This document shows positions 34,861-64,000 of a DNA stretch of 64,000 bases, in pieces. The first letter of the stretch is position 1, and every line of letters starts with the position of its first letter. Origin of the DNA: Mesostigma viride (Eukaryota; Streptophyta; Mesostigmatophyceae; Mesostigmatales; Mesostigmataceae); NCBI GenBank assembly GCA_009746045.1, contig RPFO01001745.1, positions 130,001-194,000 of the forward strand, given 5' to 3'. The notes under the pieces are model-generated. The model saw only the letters and a program-made list of their open reading frames with translations, was not told the DNA's origin and did not search any database. The position numbers and the translations under genes were made by a program.

Positions 34861-35004
34861 CACTCAAATGCAGCTCATGATCAGGTACGTCAGCTGCCTC
34901 CCTGCATGCGTCGCGCAGCACATTCTTATATGCTTCCGCAGTTGCGTGCATGGAGCATGTACTTGCTTGCAGTAATTGAACTACCACATTTGATAAACAC
35001 ATCA

Positions 35005-35112
35005 TTTGATAAACACATCAGATCAAATCTGGAGAAATTAAACCGGACCGTGGTTACTAGCTCGAGCACGCTGTTTTCTTACCCGCTTGTCGGGTCATTC
35101 AGGATGATGGAA
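35005..35112 (+). mobile_element. SINE-like dispersed repeat, diverged copy E
   Basis: ATCAAATCTGGAGAAATTAA, ACCGTGGTTACTAGCTCGAG, GCTGTTTTCTTACCCGCTTG and TCATTCAGGATGATGG align with the other copies but with many differences, so it is older. Confidence 0.5.
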
Positions 35113-35404
35113 ATCAGTGTGAGCCAATTCGGCAATACGGCAATACGGCAAAACCTCGGCGTATTGCGTATTTCGTATTATACACGTATTATACGCGTAT
35201 TATACGCCAAGAGCTCAACAAGTGGTTTTTTGTTCGGAAAAGTGGATTTTCAATTAGGATAAAATATTCTAAGGTGTTTATCCCATGGGCGTGCCTCTCA
35301 AAAACTCTAGCTAATGTCTCAATCTTGATGAAAAACAATACAATGCACGTAGAGGTCGCCGGTAGCCGTTTGACACTCACTTGGTTGTCTCATCAATTGT
35401 ATGA

Positions 35405-35945
35405 AGTGTAATTAATTAATTAATTAATTAGTTAATTATCACGTGACTGCGTCACGTGGGTGCCAATACAAAGTAGAGGAACCTTCAACCCCTGTACACA
35501 ATGAGAGGGAGGGAGGGCGCCCTAGCTTCTCTCACTGCCACCGCCCACCAGTCGGTGGGCAGGCCACATCGAGCGCTCTATCCACATCACGGGGCCGGGG
35601 CGCATCACTGTGGGACAACCATTATCGATACCAGAGGTAGGCTGAAGCATAGCTGATGCTGTACAAGAAAGGTGAAGTGGGCTCAACGGGCGTCTGCTAA
35701 CGGGCATAAGCAAATGGCCACGCTGAGCCATGGCTGGGCTAATGTGATTGCGTTCATGCCACTCTAAACCGTTGGGGCTACTCTAAGCCGTTGGGGCTAG
35801 ATCAGTATACTATGCTCGAGAAATACATGGCAAGTCATGCTATAATGTAAAAGCTATGTCGATTGCCCTCTTCTAGACAGCTGGCTAGAATCTATTCTGG
35901 GGGAGCCCTAGGGGGCGTCAACAGTTTGTTGTTTACATAAAGGTC
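35405..35945 (+). mobile_element. dispersed repeat, copy 2 (uninterrupted)
   Basis: Homologue of 26872-27560 without the nested insertion. It starts TTAATTAATTATCACGTGAC and GCGTCACGTGGGTGCCAAT and ends near TTGTTTACATAAAGGTC. It serves as the empty-site reference for the 27094-27292 insertion. The first 25 bases contain the palindrome CACGTGACTGCGTCACGTG. Confidence 0.75.
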
Positions 35946-37028
35946 ATGAAGTGTGATACTCATCCACTGCATGGTATATAGATTGCTAATTGAACTAATT
36001 CCTTATTACAACCATGAACTTATTGATAGGTATACGATTCGACCCAAAACCTTGATACAGTATGCAATAAAACGTGAACAGGATAGCACATACCAGATCA
36101 AAACCGCAGATTAATTACCTTCCTTGCTGGAGCTAGCCGGATGCCCACCTCATCGATGTAGCTGCGAGCCGCTTTCCTGGCCGTCGTCGCCAAGTAAACA
36201 TGTCAGCAATATATTTTACACATCTATCCGCGTACAAACGTATCGACTTATTTCCCGCCTAGTAACAGTTAGCACATGCACGGCGACCGACCTGGTCGCT
36301 GATCAAACGAGGTTGCTGCACCGAGCATAGGGTCGAGACATATCTGCGCACACCCAGGCGTTGCCTCAGTGGCAATGATATACGCTGTTTAGGACCTATG
36401 GATCATGCCTGCAAAATTGCAGTTCAAAATGTCAAGCCATGCTCCCATACCAGTCAGATATCTGCACCTCCATGGCCGCGGAGGTCAACTATCATATTTA
36501 TGCAAGTCGGTCTCGTTTTGCCATCGTTTACCCACGCCGTCAACTGGCAGAGATGACAAGCGGGACCAACCATAGGCCCGTACCAAGTACGGTTCAGGCT
36601 GCGTACCTGCCTAGGTCAGCAACGCCAAAACTAGCTCTGGCGCCAAATTCCGGAGCCGGGCGCCGTATAATACGCGAAAAATACGTATTAAGCGCCGTAT
36701 TTGCGTTGAGAACGCATTACGGCGTATTTCTAGTACGTTAGTACGCCAAACCTCGCCGTATTGTATAATACGGCGTATTTACCGTATTATACGGCGTATT
36801 GGCGTACGCTGATGGAAATGAATTGAGGTGGAAATATGTAGACTTGCACGTTTCTATCATGGCTGGCTAACATGCAGAGCGAGACCTAGACGGTTCAGCT
36901 AGTTAAAAAATACTCGCGTGATCAGTGCCCGTTTGTTCCACGATATCGTTGAGGCCTAATATCATTTATTGAGGCAGGCAGGAACTAGTAAACCGTCTGT
37001 TCTACGATCGATATCTGGGACACAACTA

Positions 37029-37114
37029 TACATGCTAAAGATAACGGCAGGCTCGAGCTACCATGGTCCAGATTCTCCGGCCCGATTTCTGGCCAGCGCT
37101 GGTTGTCTCCTTGA
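37029..37114 (-). mobile_element. SINE-like dispersed repeat, copy D
   Basis: Minus-strand copy: ATCAAGGAGACAACCAGCGC, CCGGAGAATCTGGACCATGG and TAGCTCGAGCCTGCCGTTAT; it lacks the B-box end seen in copies A-C. Confidence 0.6.
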
Positions 37115-37433
37115 TACATGCGTCTACCTCACTCATTACAATGCACTTGCACGCAACATAGAGTGTGAAGCGTGACATACGTACACGACATAACATGGTT
37201 CAGTCATGTGCTTTTGATTGACATGACACATAATTAATTAACGACATATAACGCGAAAGACTGGTCAACCTGCGCGAAAATTGAAGGCAAGTATTTTTTC
37301 ACTCAAGAAATCATTCGATACATGCCATTTCCAATGTGCTAACTTTAACCGCATTCTGGACAGCTGCATCCTGCTTTTCTTATCCCATATTGCATGCTAG
37401 CGCATCAGAAGACAGCACACTGTATTAATTAAT

Positions 37434-38535
37434 TCGTGTTAATAGACACGTGAGTGCGTCATGTGAGCATAAGTCCGGCCTCAGTGGGAGGGGAACATGG
37501 GATGGAATGGATATGATGATGAGTAAGCTATCTAGGTCCCCTTATGCCGACGACATCGCGCTCATCGAGAAGCCGGAGTCTGCCCAACTTTGGCTGGACT
37601 GCCTGGCGCTCGAGGCTCGGGCGGTTGGTCTAGAAATCAGCCCCAAAACGGAGGCCCTGGCCCTCGGCATGGCAGGGCCCCCACCCACACTCCGCCTCTT
37701 AGACCGGATGCCGAGGTCAACTACCCTCCTTCGATCAGGCCGCTTCAAGCTGCTCGGCAGTTGGCTTCCCGACTGCGAGGACGACATGACGACACGGATC
37801 GGCATGGCGTGGGCGCACCTCCATGACCACCGCCGCTGATGGAGCAACCCCGCCCTACCCCGGATCGTCAAGCGTGACCTCTTCAAGGTCGTCATTCTGA
37901 CGATCCTGACCTACGGCGCCGAGACGTGGACACTGACGCAGGAGCTGGAGCAACGACTCGACGGCGCCGTCACGAAGATGCTGCGCAAGGCCCTTAACAT
38001 CCCCTTTGGTTTGCACATTAGTAATGAGGATTTGTACGCTGATTTGCCCTATGTTTCCCACATTATTAGGCACAGGCGCCTGGGCCTAGCCGGGCACCTG
38101 GCCCGCACAGATCAGGTAGATACATCAGATAGACTAGCTGGCACCAAGCCCGCCCAGCCTGGGCGATATGTCCTCACCTGGCGTGGCCCCGGCCGCGCGC
38201 GGCAGGGCCGCCACCCGTGGACTTTTCGTGATAGACTCGGCATGGACATGTGCTACACTAGACGTGACGGGCTCACCCCCGGGCAGCCTCCTGGTTTGTC
38301 TGTAATATGGAGGCAGATGGTGCGCAAGGATAGATGGCAAGTAGTGATGAAGGAGACCACCCCCAAGCCTGTGGGGGCTCCGCGTGTGACCGCGTATGGC
38401 ATTCATAGCGATTCGGGCCGCGGTGCCCACACCCCTGTAACTAGGACCTAGATAGCTTATACCATCCATTCCATCCCATGTTCCCCTCCCACTGAGGACT
38501 TATGCTCACGTGACGCAGTCACGTGTCTATTAATT
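37434..38535 (+). mobile_element. LINE ORF2 (reverse transcriptase) fragment between ~90 bp terminal inverted repeats
   Basis: The core (about 37535-38451) encodes the C-terminal part of a non-LTR reverse transcriptase: YADDIALIEKPESAQLWLDC with the YADD active site, VGLEISPKTEALALG, FKLLGSWL, then after a stop at 37840 ILTYGAETWTLTQELEQRLD, RRLGLAGHLART and a basic tail. The palm N-terminal part and endonuclease are missing. The ends form an inverted repeat: AATAGACACGTGAGTGCGTC...GGAACATGGGATGGAATGGA (37439-37515) against the complement of 38460-38530. TTAATTAA runs flank both sides. The copy is broken by at least one in-frame stop. Long terminal inverted repeats are foreign to LINEs, so this is a chimera or a foldback. 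Confidence 0.75.
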
Positions 38536-38542
38536 AATTAAT

Positions 38543-38740
38543 TGATCTAGGTCCCAGTTACAGGGTTGTGGGCACCATGGCCCGAATCGCTATGAATGCC
38601 ATACGCGGTCACACGCGGAGCCCCCACAGACTCGGGGGTGGTCTCCTTCATCACTACTTGCCATCTATCCTTGCGTACCATCTGCCTCCATGCATATTAC
38701 AGACAAACCAGGAGGCTGCCCGGGTGTGAGCACACTGGAT
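38543..38740 (-). mobile_element. LINE ORF2 3' end fragment, inverted relative to its neighbour
   Basis: TAGGTCCCAGTTACAGGGTT, GGCCCGAATCGCTATGAATG and AGACAAACCAGGAGGCTGCC are the complement of 38450-38280 in the neighbouring copy. With that copy it forms an inverted pair with arms of about 190 bases and a centre of about 90 bases. Confidence 0.8.
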
Positions 38741-39055
38741 GGTAGGTTATATAACCCTTAATTAGTCAGGGTCTTTGGAACTATGTCAGGTCTGGCACGC
38801 AGTCACGTGTTTATTAACCATAATTACTACTATAATACTAATGTCAGGTCTGGACATGCTAGTACATTGTCCCAAAGACTCACATGAAAAGATTCAAACC
38901 AATTTATGGCAAGAGCCACGGTGCAACTCTCCCGAGATCTGCCAAGCGTCAAAATTGACTGGCTTGCGCCATGCAACAAATCAAACGTAACTCAGTAACC
39001 TGATCGACTCCCAACTGCCCCATTTCTCCCTATTCTTCACAAGGCCATGACCACA

Positions 39056-39264
39056 TCAAGTCAGGGGGTCCTCTTCTGACTCTTCGCCCGAGTGGGGGGA
39101 GCTGTCGATGGGCTTCTTCGGCAGCTGGAAAAGTGGGTTCCCGATCCCCTGCACGTAATTGCAGGCATCCAGTTGGAAGCCAAGCAGGGATATGATCAAC
39201 AACACACCCACGTATACATAGTTCACGACGTTGGAACGCCATGCGTCCAGCAATAGTTGCCTCA
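39056..39264 (-). CDS. possible last exon of an unidentified membrane protein
   Basis: After a TTCTAAG acceptor-like site, 69 codons run to a TGA at 39056. The frame has one strong hydrophobic helix (VVNYVYVGVLLIISLLGFQL), then NYVQGIGNPLFQLPKKPIDS and an acidic end (GEESEEDPLT). It has the look of coding sequence: balanced composition and no shadow ORF of similar quality. No upstream partner exon is visible on this strand before the flippase stop at 39935, and I do not recognise the family. Confidence 0.4.
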
Positions 39265-39934
39265 CTTAGAAGTATTGGAAGAGAGAACAAGCATCTTGAG
39301 AATGCGAGCACATAGAGATAGGTGATCGCTGCAACCAGGATAAGTGATGGCCAATCTTATCTATGTATACATGGTCGGCCCGACATGCAGACAAGCAGGC
39401 AAAAACATCATATCGATCCAGCCGGCAAGGGGCATGTGCGAAGCATTCGCAGCACGACATGCCCTGACGCAATCAGCTTGGAATAATCTGTGGAATACAT
39501 GGCGATCTATGCAGCGATGGGCGACCGCCTGGTTCATGCTCAATACTCACCCAAAACAAATATGTGCGCCCCATTTATATATTCCCATCTGAACACATCA
39601 GCAGAGGCCTGATGGACCATCGAAATGGATGGCGTGCATACTGGCATTACTATGCACGGTCCTCTCCAACCAGCCTACAAACCGTACGCACATGCCCAAT
39701 TCTACCACGCGATTTGCCCTCATCTTTGATTACATTACACACTTGACGGAACAACAGGAGAGACGCTGCCTGACAACAATCATGATATTAGTATGGCAAT
39801 CACAGATGTATTAGTACTGGTTAAAAAAAAGAAAACAAAATAAAATTAGCAACCAAGTCCCACAACCGGGCATTCAAGAAGGGCACCCAAGAAACCTAGG
39901 AGGATTGAGCGAGAGAACAAGACAAACAAGCGAG
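39265..39934. other. downstream flank of the flippase gene
   Basis: No exon is seen. The stretch must contain the 3' UTR and poly(A) site of the minus-strand flippase. I see no clear algal TGTAA or AATAAA signal that I would commit to. Confidence 0.35.
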
Positions 39935-62249
<22,315 letters not shown>

Positions 62250-62961
62250 TTCCGGCAATTATCTACCTCCTTCCCCTCGTGTTCCAGGTGCTACATTGGT
62301 TATGCAGAAGCCGATTTGCTAACGCTAGTTGCCGCCATGGGAGTTTACCTGCCACAATTGCAAGAAGACCAGCCTTGTCCAGTCGTGTCTCCAGACGTTA
62401 AGAAATGGACGTGAACGTTGGGCTAGGAACTTGAGCTGCTTCGATTCTTGCTTGGATCCTTTTTGGCTTGCTACGGTACCCAGCTAGTCCAAAGGCCTGC
62501 CGGCTGCCAGAGGTCATAATTGGATTGCTCCGTCCAACGGGCTGGACCTGCGCGAACATGAACCATCAAGCCGAGCAGGCTACCGTACTACCGTAGTCCG
62601 TAATCGCGCACATGGCCTTTCGGATCCTTGCACGAGTTGCATCCCGCCTCGAATAACGTGCACACACCCAAGATCGGAAGATCCTGGATAGTACCCGTAC
62701 ATGAGTCGACTGTTAGTTAGTTAGTTGAGTCGACAGTATGGCGCGAGATCCGCCAAGCGCGGACGCTTCTCAGCGAGTTCTAACGGGCGACCAGCCTGCA
62801 CTGTCAGGAAGACACGTTTCGAGCGCCAGTGTGTCCAGGTGGCATATCATGCAAAGCCCACACTCCATTTTACCTTGTGCTGCAGCGAAAGTTGCCGTCG
62901 AACCATATTCCTGACACAGTTCCTTGTCCCCGTGACCCTATTGTCGCCGGCCTTTTAAAAC
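62250..62961. promoter_or_regulatory. divergent intergenic promoter interval
   Basis: The start codons of the minus-strand flippase (62249) and the plus-strand leader-bearing gene (62962) lie 712 bases apart, so promoters of both genes must be here. I see no TATA box. TTAGTTAGTTAGTTGAGTCG at 62713 with a GAGTCGAC copy on each side (62704, 62726) is the only notable repeat. Confidence 0.5.
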
Positions 62962-64000
62962 ATGTCGGTTCTCGCCGCGGCTAGTTGCGTTCTGCCTAGC
63001 GTGAACGTTCGCCCCAGTGTTCGCCCTGTCGCACAGCGTGTTTTAGAGTCGCAATCTGCAAGTTTCCGCCGTGGCTGTCCCCTACCAGCTCGCACTCGCC
63101 AAGTTAACAGCCCGCCATCCAGCAGTCGTCCGCTCACTATGGGTCTATTTGGGCTTGGCTCCAAGAAAAAGGAGCATGGTGGCGTTCCTCCGGGATCTGT
63201 TGGAGACGAAAGCATCATGTCAAAGAAGGCCCACGGGTCTTGCGACCACGAGCCGATGAAGGGTGAGTAATTAACGCAGGGGCGCCTCTTCGGTCGCAAT
63301 CTGCTGCTGAGTGAGCTCCGCAAAACAAGTGTTAGCGTGACTCGCTTCTTTTTCAGCTTGTCTGTGGTGAATTCTTCAGAAACACCAAGCGCTTCGAAAG
63401 CGTGGGCAGCTCTCGTACATGTGCGCTCTTCCCTTAATGGCTAGGGCTATCTCGGACGCTTTCCCGGAGGTGGACATGTACTTTCAGTTCGAGAAAGGTA
63501 TTTCGTACAGGCTGAAGGATGCTTCTTGGCTTCTGTACACACCATCTTTCCAAATATACAATAGCGGATCAGTGCTCACACGAATCACCAACGCCTTGCT
63601 TGGCGGTATACTCTCGCCTTGCTTGACTCTGTCCGTCGCAGATTTGCGTTATAACTGCGATTGGGCCATCGCTGACAAGATTGGGTGCTTTAACCGTAAG
63701 TACGCCGAGCATTCGAACTATTGGAGGACGAAGACCACGTTCCTCACGGAGGTCAACGAGAAGACGGGGGAAGTGACGTTCTACGACTCTCTCAAAGGCA
63801 AGTTTTCTTTTTGTTCTCCATGCCGCGTGCATGTCGGTGTGCTGCCTGAATGCCGCTGCTCACTAGCAGGGGGAACTCGCGTACAGGGGGCTGGGAGTCA
63901 GGGGAAAGAGAGAGGGAGAGAGTGGGAGACAGGGAGGGCGTGCCCGGGGCAACCGAGGATCTGGGTTTATTTTTTTGCATTTGAATTTTATTTATTTATT
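62962..64000 (+). CDS. organelle-targeted conserved protein, 5' exons (possibly MsrB-like family); runs off the window
   Basis: Exon 1 (62962-63262) opens with a Ser/Arg/Val-rich leader lacking acids for ~30 residues (MSVLAAASCVLPSVNVRPSV), like a chloroplast or mitochondrial transit peptide, then GLFGLGSKKKEHGGVPPGSV. A later exon (about 63380-63497) reads HQALRKRGQLSYMCALPLMA and ISDAFPEVDMYFQFEK. Exon 63642-63797 reads DLRYNCDWAIADKIGCFNRK and TKTTFLTEVNEKTGEVTFYD, and ends AAAG|GCAAGT, a probable GC donor. The last two join in phase. The exon 1 to exon 2 join does not keep phase with any acceptor I can see, so a micro-exon or an assembly error is likely. The YNCDWA-CFNR-FYDS pattern reminds me of algal proteins annotated as methionine-R-sulfoxide-reductase-like, but the diagnostic part would be beyond 64000, so the function is open. 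Confidence 0.6.

Larger units (their letters stand above)
32302..37430. other. repeat-rich stretch, no further exon recognised
   Basis: Holds an inverted duplication (33280-33540 against 34400-34860), a ~100 bp dispersed repeat at 34555-34640 (inverted copy at 20345-20430), two tracts of TACGGCGTATT palindromes (35130-35215, 36655-36800), SINE-like copies E (35005-35112) and D (37029-37114), and a repeat copy at 35405-35945. A minus-strand piece at 36195-36120 reads AARSYIDEVGIRLAPARK before GTAATT and might be an exon of the PLAC8 or another gene, but nothing supports it further. Confidence 0.5.

Noticed and set aside
63357-63380. In-frame TGA near the exon start as a selenocysteine codon, prompted by the possible MsrB link
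   Set aside because: No SECIS-type structure can be judged, the position is far from any active site, and a later acceptor at 63379 avoids the TGA.

Overview
The window is nuclear DNA of an intron-rich eukaryote, most likely an alga of the green lineage. That placement is an inference of modest confidence. It rests on plant-type telomere motifs (TTTAGGG/CCCTAAA) at about 51.2 kb, a Mutator-like transposase with a SWIM finger, a plant-style DUF4787 gene, a gene with a transit-peptide-like leader, and GC-rich exons in long introns full of simple repeats.

Layout. 1-2.2 kb: 3' part of a C2-domain gene (+). 5.1-9.9 kb: a complete five-exon gene (-) for a small secreted cysteine-rich DUF4787-like protein. 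10.2-22.4 kb: a block bounded by two ~130 bp inverted repeats. It holds a two-exon MULE transposase (-), a basic/zinc-ribbon-like gene (+) and a RanBP2-finger gene (-), and may be a large DNA transposon with cargo. 22.9-23.7 kb: 5' exons of a membrane-bound cytochrome-b5-like (MAPR) gene (+). 24-39 kb: a retroelement graveyard of L1-like LINE ORF1 and ORF2 pieces with (TTAATTAA)n tails, hairpin motifs, SINE-like repeats and one orphan PLAC8 exon (-). 39.9-62.2 kb: a complete 25-exon P4-ATPase (phospholipid flippase) gene (-) whose splice phases all agree, with an unusually long 768-residue C-terminal tail. 62.9-64 kb: the 5' part of a gene on the opposite strand (+) with a transit-peptide-like leader, sharing a ~710 bp divergent promoter interval with the flippase.

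The most striking observation is that introns of all four well-resolved host genes contain decaying tandem copies of the neighbouring exon edge, splice site included, usually spaced about 60-160 bp and often near 100 bp. I call these exon-edge echoes. They occur at both acceptor and donor sides, next to at least ten of the 25 flippase exons, and I saw none in the MULE gene. They suggest that introns here grow by repeated tandem duplication across exon-intron junctions. A second clear result is a filled versus empty site comparison at 27.1 kb, which shows that a (TTAATTAA)n run is the 3' tail of a retroelement with an 11 bp target-site duplication.
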